DNA from: Desulfovibrionales bacterium GWA2_65_9
GTDB lineage: Bacteria > Desulfobacterota > Desulfovibrionia > Desulfovibrionales > Desulfovibrionaceae
Length of the DNA: 7,033 nucleotides
Reading direction: 5' to 3'
NCBI GenBank assembly: GCA_001799475.1
Contig: MGTN01000067.1
Coordinates: 1-7,033, forward strand
Shown here in pieces: positions 1 to 6,597 of this stretch. The notes under the pieces are model-generated. The model was given only the letters and a program-made list of their open reading frames with translations. It ran no database searches and was not told where the DNA came from. How positions within the stretch are numbered: the stretch's first letter is position 1; every line of letters begins with the position of its first letter. The position numbers were made by a program, and so were the translations under genes.

Positions 1-1
1 C

Positions 2-1015
2 CTGTTTATCTTCACAGCCACGGTAGTGGGACTGGCAGTGGTCACCGGGTTTTTCGTCTCCCAGAAAATTTCAAAGCCCATTCGCCAGCTTTCTCTGGGA
101 ACCAAGCGGATCGTTCAAGGGGATCTGAGTTACCGGGTGGAGGCGGGGGAGGCGGACGAAATCGGGGAGCTGGGACGGTCTTTTAACGCGATGATCGCGG
201 AATTGGCGACCTACAAGGAACGGGTTGAGGAGTACAGCCGGTCTCTGGAAGAAAAAGTGCGCCAGCGTACGGAGGAACTCAAGCGCAAGGAAGAATCCCT
301 GCGGCAGTCCGAGAAACTGGCCTCCATTGGCCTGCTGGCCAGCGGGGTGGCCCACGAGTTGAACAATCCTCTCACGAGCATTCTCATGAACATCAACTTG
401 CTCATGGAGGAGGTGAGTGAGAATTCCCCCCTCTACCGGGACATGCGTAAGATTGATGAGGACGCCTCTCGCTGCAAGAGAATCATCGATGAGTTGAGAG
501 AATTTTCCCGGAAGCGGGAACTTCAGTTGGAATACGCTCAAGTCAACGACATTCTGCGGAAAACCCTGGATCTGGTCGGGCACGATCTGGAACTCAAGGA
601 GATCAAGACCGAAACTCATCTGGAAGCGGATTTGCCTCTGGTCCGCTGCGATGCGGATCGCCTCCAGCAAGTCTTTACGAATGTAATCCTCAATGCCGTT
701 CAGGCCATGGGAACGGGAGGATCCCTCCGACTGGTGACTCGGGCGGCGGAGGATCAGGTGGTAATCACGGTGCAGGATTCGGGCCCGGGAATCCCCCCCG
801 CAGCCCGCCCCATGGTGTTTGATCCGTTCTTTACCACGAAGGAAGATGGCACCGGGCTGGGTTTGTCGATTAGTTACGGAATCGTCCAGGAACACGGCGG
901 AAAGATCGAAATTGAATCGGTCGTGGAAGAGGAGGCTCAGCAGCTGGGGAAAGAGAGCGGAACCACGCTTCGGGTTACTCTACCTGTAGACATCGGCAAA
1001 GAAGAATCGGATTGA
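2..1015 (+). CDS. Sensor histidine kinase, NtrB/ZraS-like, 5'-truncated by window edge
   Basis: Membrane sensor kinase of a two-component system; it would autophosphorylate a histidine and pass the phosphate to an unseen response regulator. The frame is open to the window edge, so the sensing domain and first membrane helix lie upstream; 337 residues are visible. In order they show the end of a hydrophobic helix (about nt 2-60), a HAMP linker (ISKPIRQL, then the DEIGELGRSFN motif, ending near nt 200), a charged coiled coil (about nt 205-320), the HisKA H-box VAHELNNPL with the phospho-acceptor His at nt 353-355, and a HATPase domain with N-box (NVILNAVQAM), G1 (DSGPGIP), F-box (FDPFFTTK) and G2 (GTGLGLS). 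All key catalytic boxes are intact. No receiver domain is fused at the C-terminus, which ends in a short acidic tail. The stop is TGA at 1013-1015. The signal sensed cannot be told from this fragment. Confidence 0.95.
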   Translation: MFIFTATVVGLAVVTGFFVSQKISKPIRQLSLGTKRIVQGDLSYRVEAGEADEIGELGRSFNAMIAELATYKERVEEYSRSLEEKVRQRTEELKRKEESLRQSEKLASIGLLASGVAHELNNPLTSILMNINLLMEEVSENSPLYRDMRKIDEDASRCKRIIDELREFSRKRELQLEYAQVNDILRKTLDLVGHDLELKEIKTETHLEADLPLVRCDADRLQQVFTNVILNAVQAMGTGGSLRLVTRAAEDQVVITVQDSGPGIPPAARPMVFDPFFTTKEDGTGLGLSISYGIVQEHGGKIEIESVVEEEAQQLGKESGTTLRVTLPVDIGKEESD

Positions 1016-1021
1016 GACCGA

Positions 1022-1032
1022 GAGGAAGGGAG
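1022..1032 (+). promoter_or_regulatory. Ribosome binding site of the acyl-CoA dehydrogenase gene
   Basis: The purine-rich run AGGAAGGGAG lies directly before the ATG at 1034 and sits in the 18-base gap after the kinase stop codon. It fixes the start of the dehydrogenase and suggests that the gene may be translated from a message that also covers the kinase. Confidence 0.7.
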
Positions 1033-1033
1033 A

Positions 1034-2182
1034 ATGGATTTTCACATTCCCGATGAAATGAAGATGCTGCAACAGACCGTTCGACGGTTTGTGGAGGAAA
1101 AGCTAGAGCCCATCTCGGCCCGGGTGGAAGAGGAAGACCGTATCCCCGACAAAATTGTAGACGAGATGAAGGAGTTGGGGCTTTTTGGGCTGTCGATTCC
1201 CGAGGAATACGGGGGACTCGGGCTCGGCATGCTCGGAAACTGCCTGGTCTTCGAGGAGCTTTCCAAAACGAATTTCTGCTTCCGCACTCGCATCAGCACC
1301 AATAATGGATTGGGGGTCACCGGCTTGATGCTTAGCGGTACTCCCGAGCAAAAAAAACGCTACCTCCCGAGGCTTGCCCGCGGTGAACTGATGTCCGCTT
1401 TCGCTCTTTCGGAACCTTCGGCCGGCTCCGATGCAGCCAACATCCGGACCATGGCCGTGCGACGGGGAGACCACTACGTCCTGAACGGTACGAAACATTT
1501 CATCACCAATGGAGATATTGCCGATCTGGTCACTGTTTTGGCCGTCACGGATCCGGCCAAAGGTCCCCGAGGGGGCATTACGAGCTTCCTTGTGGAGAAG
1601 GGAACCTCGGGATTTTCCGTGGGCAGGATCGACCGCAAGATGGGTCAGCGCGGTTCCAATACCTGCGAGCTTGTCTTTGAGGACTGCCGGGTGCCGGCCG
1701 AGAGTGTTCTGGGACGCGAAGGGGATGGGTTCCAGATCGCCATGAAGGTTCTGGACAGGGGGCGCCTGAACATGGCCTCCTGTTGTGTGGGGTCGGCACA
1801 GAAACTCCTGGAGTTGTCCACGCAATATGCCACGGAACGAGTGCAGTTCGGGAAACCAATCGCGGAGCAGCAGGCTGTGCAGATCATGCTCGCCGACTCG
1901 GCCACGGAGATCTACGCAGGCCGGATGATGGTTTATAACGCTGCCTGTCTCAAGGACCAGGGAGAAGAGATCCGGGCCGAGGCCTCCATGGCCAAACTTT
2001 TCTGCTCCGAAATGGCCAACCGGGTCGCCGACCGGGCCCTACAAATTTACGGTGGCATGGGCTACATGAAGGACTTCCCCATCGAGCGCTTCTTCCGAGA
2101 CTTGAGGCTCACCCGAATTTACGAGGGGACCTCGGAAATCCAGCACCTGATCATCGCCCGCGAACTCCTCAAAAAGAAGTAA
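1034..2182 (+). CDS. Acyl-CoA dehydrogenase
   Basis: FAD-dependent flavoenzyme that oxidises an acyl-CoA to the trans-2-enoyl-CoA and hands electrons to electron-transfer flavoprotein; cytoplasmic, in fatty-acid or branched-chain amino-acid breakdown. At 382 residues it has the usual length of the family. The N-terminal helical domain covers residues 1-120. The first family signature, LSEPSAGSDAAN, begins at residue 125. The beta domain runs to about 235 (including NGTKHFITNG at 151-160), followed by the C-terminal helical domain with RVQFGKPIAEQQ at 269-280. The second signature, QIYGGMGYMKDFPIERFFRD, begins at 337, and YEGTSEIQ at 363-370 holds the predicted catalytic base Glu364. The start is supported by a strong upstream purine-rich site. 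The gene lies 18 bases after the kinase, possibly co-transcribed, although the two have no obvious functional link. Chain-length preference cannot be assigned; short-chain or isovaleryl-like enzymes are the nearest style from memory. Confidence 0.96.
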   Translation: MDFHIPDEMKMLQQTVRRFVEEKLEPISARVEEEDRIPDKIVDEMKELGLFGLSIPEEYGGLGLGMLGNCLVFEELSKTNFCFRTRISTNNGLGVTGLMLSGTPEQKKRYLPRLARGELMSAFALSEPSAGSDAANIRTMAVRRGDHYVLNGTKHFITNGDIADLVTVLAVTDPAKGPRGGITSFLVEKGTSGFSVGRIDRKMGQRGSNTCELVFEDCRVPAESVLGREGDGFQIAMKVLDRGRLNMASCCVGSAQKLLELSTQYATERVQFGKPIAEQQAVQIMLADSATEIYAGRMMVYNAACLKDQGEEIRAEASMAKLFCSEMANRVADRALQIYGGMGYMKDFPIERFFRDLRLTRIYEGTSEIQHLIIARELLKKK

Positions 2183-2188
2183 CCCGAT

Positions 2189-2815
2189 TTATTCTTCCTG
2201 AATCTTTAGAGTGAGGGATCCAACCATTCCCAGGTAACCCGCGACGGAAGCGACGAGGAATCCCGTCACGAAAGTGCCCGTGAAGTCCGCCAGGTAGCCT
2301 GCCAGTGCAGGGCCCAGAGCTTGTCCAATCCCGAAAACCACGGTGATGAAACCGAGACCGGCCGGTGCCAAACGAGGGCCTACTTGGTCGGCAGCCGCCG
2401 CTGCCATGATGGAAGGAATGCTCCAGACTGAGATACCGAAGAGCAAGCTGGCCGCTGTGAACATTCCCGGGGTGTGGGCGTAAGCCAGCAGGATCTGCGA
2501 AGTCCCTTGTAGACCGAAGACGATGGCCAGGCCGGCCTTTCGCCCCAGGCGATCCGAGACGCTCCCCCACAAGGGACCGCTCAAGACGCTGACCAGTCCG
2601 ATCAGGAAAAGGAACGAACTGGAAGCGGTCGGAGCCAGGCCGCGCTCCCGCTCCAGATACGCGTTGAAGAATTGCAGGTAAATGACGTAGGAGAAACCAA
2701 ACAAGAAGTAGAGTTGTGCAAGGCGGTAAAGACGAGGCCATGTCGCGAACATTTGCGCGAGCGTGGGGCGTCCCACCTTCTGTGCACCAGGCTGCAGCGA
2801 GGCCTGCACGGTCAA
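2189..2815 (-). CDS. Major facilitator superfamily transporter, C-terminal half only, truncated at the junction
   Basis: Membrane transporter fragment. The 208-residue frame shows six hydrophobic helices (about residues 32-53, 66-87, 94-113, 117-140, 153-176 and 182-203), matching helices 7-12 of a roughly 400-residue MFS protein. Between the second and third lies GSVSDRLGRK, the second-half copy of the MFS loop motif. The fragment's only possible beginning is TTG at 2815 with no convincing ribosome site, and the frame is closed by a TAG at 2837-2839, so helices 1-6 are absent. None of the three minus-strand frames further right resembles an MFS N-terminal half. Residues before about 15-20 may already belong to the foreign side of the junction. 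The gene is convergent with the dehydrogenase, with 6 bases between stops. Substrate unknown; the style recalls YbfB/YjiJ-like exporters, but that is a guess. Confidence 0.85.
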   Translation of the reverse strand: MTVQASLQPGAQKVGRPTLAQMFATWPRLYRLAQLYFLFGFSYVIYLQFFNAYLERERGLAPTASSSFLFLIGLVSVLSGPLWGSVSDRLGRKAGLAIVFGLQGTSQILLAYAHTPGMFTAASLLFGISVWSIPSIMAAAAADQVGPRLAPAGLGFITVVFGIGQALGPALAGYLADFTGTFVTGFLVASVAGYLGMVGSLTLKIQEE

Positions 2816-2820
2816 GCCCG
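2790..2820. other. Probable chimeric junction between two genomes
   Basis: Four signals meet here. Base composition steps from moderate to high GC. The minus-strand MFS gene loses its N-terminal half. The plus-strand reading frame that continues to 4169 has no credible start of its own and would have to begin inside the transporter. Codon third positions change from mixed to almost all C or G. No insertion-sequence end, integrase, tRNA or long direct repeat is seen at the point. An assembly or library artefact explains this most simply; a true recombination scar cannot be excluded from sequence alone. The exact breakpoint is uncertain by some 20-30 bases. Confidence 0.75.
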
Positions 2821-4169
2821 TCTGTCGGCCCTCGGCCTACGACAGCGGCCCGGCGGAGCTCCGGCCGCTGGCCCCGCACGCCAGCCGGGCCAGCAGTCAG
2901 GCCGCCAGCCCGCAGGAAAAGCGCTTCGAGCCCAAGAGCCGCTCGTTTAGCCTGGCCGTGCCCCAGGGCTGGATTCTGCAAGAGCAGGACGACCAGGCCA
3001 AGGGCGGGGCCTATGAGCTCACGCTCCTGGGCAAGGGGGCGGCCCTGCTCGACTACGCCCAGATCAGCGTGCGTCTTGTGGCCAGCCCGCACCGCACCGC
3101 CGAGCGCTTCCTGCACGACCTGGAGCACCCGGTCCACGCAGCGCCCAGCGTCCGGCCCCCGGCCCTGTCAAAGGCCAGTCTGTCCGGCCAGTCCCCGGAG
3201 CAGACCGCCTGGCGCGCGGAGTCCCACAGCGTGCGCACCCTCATCGGCCAGGACGACAGTGTGCCGACCCTCAAGCGCATCTTGCTGCTGCCCCAGGGCT
3301 CGGGCTACTTCGTGCTCGCGCTGGAAACGCCGGAGGCCACTGCCGAGGTGAATTGCCAGATCTTCGAGCGCTTGGTCCAGAGCTTCCGGCTCCAGTTCAA
3401 GGCCAAGCCGCGCGGGCCGGAGCTTTCGGCCCATGAGCGCGCCGTGTGGGCGGGTTTCTTCCGCTCCCGCGGAAAGATCGAGCAGGCCGACCAGAAGGAC
3501 GCCGATCCAAGCCAGGCCGCGGGCGAAGTTCCGCCGCCGCCTGCCCGGCCCGGCTTCGGCTTTGAGCAGTCCATGCAGTACCTGGCGGACACGGCCAAGA
3601 CGCGGCTGGCCCACGGCCACACCCTGGCCGCCCCAACCCTGCACAAGGACGCCCTGGCCGAGTTTCTGCAGGGCTGCGGCGCACAGGACCTGGACAAGAT
3701 ACTTCCGGCCCTGGCGCAGGCCTGGGACGCCGTGCGCGGCCAGCAGGTGCTTGTGGCGGATAACATCTTCCTGCCTGGCCCGGGCGAATACGGCCTCGAC
3801 GTTCTGGAGGAGCCTGTGCGGCCAGGGGCTGCGCTCCCTGGTGACGCCCCAGCGGCGCTCGGCCAGGAACGCCAAGGCGGCCCAAAGAGCCAGGAGCTCG
3901 TGCCCGATCCCGCCAGACAAGGGCGCCTGCGCCCTCCGGTCGGGCAGGAGCGCATGTCTGCGCCGGGCGATCCCTGGTCCAGGCTGGCCCTGCGTGGCGG
4001 CGTGGTCTCGCTGTCGCGGGTGGCCTTCAGCCCGGAGGGCGACCTGGCCCTGGCCTACGTGGCCCACGGCCAGACCAGCCCCGGCACCAGCCACTTCGTG
4101 CTGCTGCGGCGCACCCAGGGCGGCTGGGTCCTCTGCGGCGCGGCTCAGCACAACATGATCATCTTTTAG
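2802..4169 (+). CDS. Two-domain protein of unknown function, 5'-truncated, possibly frameshifted
   Basis: I do not recognise a named gene. The open frame extends back to 2763, but that part lies in transporter sequence, so the true N-terminus (probably an export signal) is lost. After a Ser/Ala/Pro-rich linker comes a first domain at about nt 2943-3395. It opens with SFSLAVPQGW and closes with a strand and helix ending SFRLQF, a pattern like PsbP/DUF1795-type lipoprotein domains. A second region starts near ELSAHERAVWAGFF (nt 3420) and, after a Pro-rich linker, ends with LSRVAFSPEGDLALAYV (nt 4011-4061) and SHFVLLRR...GGWVL. This ending resembles a family of hypothetical secreted proteins that I recall having LSRVGF...ALVYV followed by a Gly-rich turn and LL.K..G.W. 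Between about 3813 and 3950 the frame looks wrong (see findings). Coding style is clearly that of the right-hand genome. Being a gene is fairly sure; its function is unknown. Confidence 0.7.
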   Translation, partial: ACTVKPVCRPSAYDSGPAELRPLAPHASRASSQAASPQEKRFEPKSRSFSLAVPQGWILQEQDDQAKGGAYELTLLGKGAALLDYAQISVRLVASPHRTAERFLHDLEHPVHAAPSVRPPALSKASLSGQSPEQTAWRAESHSVRTLIGQDDSVPTLKRILLLPQGSGYFVLALETPEATAEVNCQIFERLVQSFRLQFKAKPRGPELSAHERAVWAGFFRSRGKIEQADQKDADPSQAAGEVPPPPARPGFGFEQSMQYLADTAKTRLAHGHTLAAPTLHKDALAEFLQGCGAQDLDKILPALAQAWDAVRGQQVLVADNIFLPGPGEYGLDVLEEPVRPGAALPGDAPAALGQERQGGPKSQELVPDPARQGRLRPPVGQERMSAPGDPWSRLALRGGVVSLSRVAFSPEGDLALAYVAHGQTSPGTSHFVLLRRTQGGWVLCGAAQHNMIIF

Positions 4170-4196
4170 CGGGAGCATCGCGACCGAGCCGCACAG

Positions 4197-4211
4197 GCCT
4201 GGGGCCCAGGC
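4197..4211. repeat. Short perfect hairpin after the two-domain gene
   Basis: GCCTGG and CCAGGC flank a 3-base loop, 27 bases past the TAG at 4167-4169. It could help end transcription, but no T-tract follows on either strand, so it is not a typical intrinsic terminator. The rest of the 179-base gap 4170-4348 shows no gene and no clear promoter. Confidence 0.3.
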
Positions 4212-4334
4212 GAACACCTTTGGCGGCCGCTGCGCCAGGGTCTCGCAAAACGTGCGTAACTCCTGTACACGGGCGGATGTTCGCAACAACAACACGGCTG
4301 TGCAACACCGGCAGGACGCTTCAACACAGCGCAA

Positions 4335-4341
4335 GAGGGGG
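4335..4341 (+). promoter_or_regulatory. Ribosome binding site that sets the start of the acetyltransferase
   Basis: GAGGGGG lies 7 bases before the ATG at 4349. The same frame is open back to an ATG at 4220, but the extra 43 residues there have no family character, so 4349 is the better start. Confidence 0.65.
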
Positions 4342-4348
4342 ATCGGGC

Positions 4349-5236
4349 ATGACCGAGGCAGCAAACGGGTTCGTCATCCGCCGCATGGAGCGGGGCGAGC
4401 TGGACTTCGCGCTGGGGCTGGCCGCTGCCGAGGGCTGGAACCCCGGCCTGGCCGACGCCGAGAGCTTCTGGCAGGCCGATCCGGAGGGCTATTTCCTGGG
4501 CCTGCTGGACGGCCGGCCCGTGGCCACGATCTCCGCCGTGCGCTACGCGGGCGATGGGCAGGGCCAGGACTTCGGTTTCATCGGCCTGTACATCGTGGTG
4601 CCGGAGCAGCGCGGGCGCGGCCTGGGCTGTCGCCTGTGGGACGCCGCCCTGGGTACGCTCACGGCCCCGACCATCGGCCTGGACGCGGTGCTGGCCCAGC
4701 AGGCCAACTACTGCAAGAGCGGCTTTGCGCTGGCCATGCGCAATTGCCGCTACGAAGGCCACTTCGCCAACACACCCGGCAAGGCCATGCCCGCAGGCCT
4801 TTCGCCCCTGGGGGAGTTCCCGCTGGAGGAGGTGCTGGCCTATGACCAGCGCTGTTTCCCGGCCCGGCGCAAGGCGTTCCTGCGTTCCTGGCTCAGCGCG
4901 CCCGGACACACCGCCCTGGGGCTGCGCCGCGGCGACCGGCTGGCCGGGTACGGCGTGGTCCGGCCCTGCGGGGTGGGCAGCAAGATCGGGCCGCTCTTCG
5001 CCGATGACGATTCCGCCGCCCACGCCCTGTTCCACGGCCTGAGCCAGGCCGCGGCAGCGTCTGCCAAGGGCGGGCAGGTGTTCCTGGACGTGCCCATGCC
5101 CCATGCCGGGGCGGTGCGCCTGGCCGAGGCCCACGATATGCGCCCGGTGTTCGAGACGGGGCGCATGTATCGCGGCCCGGCCCCGGACCTGGACCTGGGC
5201 CGCGTGTTCGGCGTCACCAGCTTCGAGCTGGGTTAG
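4349..5236 (+). CDS. GNAT family N-acetyltransferase with a second C-terminal domain
   Basis: Cytoplasmic enzyme expected to move an acetyl group from acetyl-CoA to an amine; the acceptor is unknown. From the chosen ATG it has 295 residues. Residues 7-140 are a GNAT domain: EGWNPGLADAESFW (28-41) followed by ADPEGYFLG (43-51), strand GFIGLYIVVPE (77-87) and the acetyl-CoA pyrophosphate loop QRGRGLG (88-93 region), then LDAVLAQQANYCKSGFAL (111-128), where Tyr121 falls near the usual catalytic position. These motifs are typical of the YitH-like GNAT subgroup, which carries an Acetyltransf_18 (PF18014) domain after the first. Residues 150-290 fit that second domain: a family-style FPLEEVLAYDQRCFPARRKAFLRSW at 157-181, YGVVRPCGVGSKIGPLFADD at 201-220 and a final strand and helix. 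The domain naming is from memory of the family. The gene stands alone, convergent with the next one. Confidence 0.92.
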   Translation: MTEAANGFVIRRMERGELDFALGLAAAEGWNPGLADAESFWQADPEGYFLGLLDGRPVATISAVRYAGDGQGQDFGFIGLYIVVPEQRGRGLGCRLWDAALGTLTAPTIGLDAVLAQQANYCKSGFALAMRNCRYEGHFANTPGKAMPAGLSPLGEFPLEEVLAYDQRCFPARRKAFLRSWLSAPGHTALGLRRGDRLAGYGVVRPCGVGSKIGPLFADDDSAAHALFHGLSQAAAASAKGGQVFLDVPMPHAGAVRLAEAHDMRPVFETGRMYRGPAPDLDLGRVFGVTSFELG

Positions 5237-5244
5237 GGCCAGCT

Positions 5245-5284
5245 AAAACGAAAAGGCCGGGATCCCAAAACGGAGCCTCGGCCT
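5245..5284 (-). terminator. Intrinsic terminator of the DUF2867 gene
   Basis: Read on the minus strand, AGGCCG (5284-5279) pairs with CGGCCT (5259-5254). The pairing continues inward with G-C, G-U, U-G, C-G and C-G pairs broken by two mismatches, around a small GUUUU loop. The tail that follows is TTTCGTTTT (5253-5245). It lies 31 bases past the DUF2867 stop. On the plus strand the hairpin lacks a T-tail, so it would serve the acetyltransferase gene less well. Confidence 0.75.
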
Positions 5285-5315
5285 GGGTGCCAACGGTGCT
5301 GCGGCAATGCGCGGC

Positions 5316-5834
5316 TTAGCCCCGCGCACCGTGCCCGCGCAACGCGGCCCGGAGCATGGCGCCTATGAGCAGGTGGTGGAAGGGACGGATGAGATTGAAG
5401 TAGAGCGGCCCGGTCCAGCGCTTGTACGTGACGACGGTGTAGACGTGGAAACGCTGCCGCCCGCCTTCCAAGGGTTCGACGAGCACCGCAAGCGCGGCGT
5501 CGAGGTGCGCATCGCGACCGGAGGCGATCCAGTAGGCCTCGTCCGGAGATTCGCTCGCGGCGTCGACCTCAAACCCCTTCAGGCGCGCGCCCGGCGTGAA
5601 CGGGACATCCTCGGGCCGCACCCGTGCGTTCCAGACGTCCTCGTGCTTCAGGCGCATCATCCTGGCCAGCCCCCCGCGTAGTCGAAACAGCAGTTGCACC
5701 CAGCCCGGCGCGTACGAAAACAGCCCAGCCAGAAACTCGCGCAACGAGATTTCCCCAATCCCGGTCTTCACATCAATATGATCAGCGCGCGCAATGGCGG
5801 GCAGCAGGGCTTCGAGGCGTTGGCGCGGGGACAT
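5316..5834 (-). CDS. DUF2867 domain protein
   Basis: Protein of unknown biochemical role, 172 residues. The frame is open back to 5933, but the ATG at 5834 is chosen because GGAGG lies 5 bases before it and the upstream 33 residues are low-complexity Pro/Arg/Gly. Family traits are concentrated in the second half: KGFEVDAASESPDEAYWIAS (87-106), GRDAHLDAALAVLVE (106-120), RFHVYTVVTYKRWTGPLYF (128-146) and the helix IRPFHHLLIGAMLRAAL (149-165). This repeats the DUF2867 pattern of a 'D.HLDF..SV' strand, a 'V.TVV..N..GR.Y' strand and a closing helix with His, as I remember it. The N-terminal half carries a helix with PGWVQLLFRLRGGLARMM. There is no signal peptide, so it is probably cytoplasmic. 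It has its own terminator and is a single-gene unit, convergent with the acetyltransferase. Confidence 0.85.
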   Translation of the reverse strand: MSPRQRLEALLPAIARADHIDVKTGIGEISLREFLAGLFSYAPGWVQLLFRLRGGLARMMRLKHEDVWNARVRPEDVPFTPGARLKGFEVDAASESPDEAYWIASGRDAHLDAALAVLVEPLEGGRQRFHVYTVVTYKRWTGPLYFNLIRPFHHLLIGAMLRAALRGHGARG

Positions 5835-5839
5835 GGGGG

Positions 5840-5844
5840 CCTCC
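5840..5844 (-). promoter_or_regulatory. Ribosome binding site of the DUF2867 gene
   Basis: GGAGG on the minus strand, 5 bases before the ATG at 5834-5832. A run of eight C on the minus strand (5858-5851) lies just upstream. The site decides between this start and the longer open frame beginning at 5933. Confidence 0.65.
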
Positions 5845-5953
5845 GGGGTTGGGGGGGGACGAGGTCCGACGCATTTCCGCCCAGGCGGCCTCTCGCCGTC
5901 AACGTCAGGGCTATCAACGCGGCGGGCCGCCAAACCGATTTTCCCGGCGCTTT

Positions 5954-6009
5954 GCCCCGGCCACGAAAAACCGGAGCCACCCCATTAAAAAGGGGCAGCC
6001 CCGGCCACG
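5954..6009. repeat. 12-base direct repeat around a terminator
   Basis: GCCCCGGCCACG occurs at 5954-5965 and again at 5998-6009, 32 bases apart, bracketing the terminator hairpin. The ten-base core CCCGGCCACG recurs at 6707-6716. In DNA this GC-rich the recurrence may be chance, or a trace of duplication of terminator sequence. Confidence 0.4.
5966..6004 (-). terminator. Intrinsic terminator of the secreted-protein gene
   Basis: On the minus strand, 6004-5992 (CCGGGGCTGCCCC) pairs with 5983-5971 (GGGGTGGCTCCGG) across an 8-base T-rich loop. This gives 13 continuous pairs including three G-U wobbles. TTTTT (5970-5966) follows directly. It starts 36 bases past the TAG of the gene at 6041-6565 and separates that gene from the DUF2867 gene. 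Confidence 0.8.
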
Positions 6010-6040
6010 GTTGCGTTCTCGCGTGGATCAGCCGTGCGGG

Positions 6041-6565
6041 CTAGTCGTTGACGCGGTCGCCCTTGTGCATCTTCTTGGCCTGGCCCGGAGGCATGCCGTT
6101 CTTCCAGCCCTTCTTCTTGCCGTGGTTTGCGCCGCGCCACTGCTCGAAGCGCTCGTCGTCGTCATGGTCGTGGCCGCGGCGGTAGTCGCGCTCGCCATAA
6201 TGCCCGGTGGCCACGCCCACCACAAAGGGGTTCACGCGCAGCTCATGGGCGATGCGGCCCCAGCTCATGCCGCGTGCGCGCATGCCTTCCACGACCCTGC
6301 GCGACACGTTGGCGGCGGAGCTCATGGCGCGGACGCGCTCGCGCTCCAGTTCGGCCTCCTTGCGCAACAGCCGCTCGCGCGCGCTGTCGATCTCGTGGGG
6401 CCGGTCCTTCATGATCCGCTGGATCTGCTCCACGTCGTCCAGCACCCGTTCGATGCGGTCCAGGGCCACGTCCGTGCTGGTGCCGGCCATGGCGGGCGCG
6501 GTCATGAGCAGCCCGGTCAGGCTCACGCCGACCATCAATGTTGCGAGAATCTTTGCGCTTTTCAT
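6041..6565 (-). CDS. Small secreted helical protein with His-rich, basic C-terminus
   Basis: I do not recognise a named family. The ATG at 6565 is chosen over in-frame GTG and TTG just upstream because GGAG lies 7 bases before it. The 174-residue product begins with a signal peptide: MKSAK, a hydrophobic stretch (6-22), and an AMA cleavage site near residue 27 (APAMA then GTS). Residues 31-95 are a charged, probably coiled-coil helix rich in Glu and Arg. Residues 96-121 (GMRARGMSWGRIAHELRVNP and onward) recall the short 'G.SWG.IA..L.V' motif that I have seen in small periplasmic proteins. The tail has GHYGERDYRRGHDHDDDERF (121-140) and then a Lys/Gly-rich end with NGMPPGQAKK (157-165). The His/Asp cluster suggests metal binding, but this is inference. 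Likely periplasmic. It is a single transcription unit with a strong terminator and an inverted repeat upstream. Confidence 0.8.
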   Translation of the reverse strand: MKSAKILATLMVGVSLTGLLMTAPAMAGTSTDVALDRIERVLDDVEQIQRIMKDRPHEIDSARERLLRKEAELERERVRAMSSAANVSRRVVEGMRARGMSWGRIAHELRVNPFVVGVATGHYGERDYRRGHDHDDDERFEQWRGANHGKKKGWKNGMPPGQAKKMHKGDRVND

Positions 6566-6597
6566 CACCAATCTCCATTTTTTCTCAGTTTTGGCGT

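Noticed and set aside
71..895. Minus-strand open frame opposite the histidine kinase
   Set aside because: The plus strand carries every kinase box in order; this is a shadow.
2171..2200. Weak AAGAA/TTCTT pairing between the convergent dehydrogenase and transporter stops, considered as a bidirectional terminator
   Set aside because: Only five A-T-rich pairs with a long loop; not convincing.
2169..3137. Minus-strand open frame of 322 residues across the junction
   Set aside because: It is out of frame with the convincing MFS helices and antisense to the right-hand gene; the product is low-complexity.
4220..4348. Extended N-terminus of 43 residues for the acetyltransferase
   Set aside because: No family character and no ribosome site at 4220, whereas GAGGGGG precedes the ATG at 4349 and the GNAT fold starts soon after it.
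3168..4364. Long minus-strand open frame (398 residues) opposite the two-domain gene and its downstream gap
   Set aside because: It lies antisense to a frame with far better third-position composition; its product has no domain-like pattern, and high GC removes stop codons in all frames.
5859..5935. Possible promoter for the DUF2867 gene (TTGACG-like box on the minus strand)
   Set aside because: No acceptable -10 box at a normal distance; boxes this loose arise by chance.
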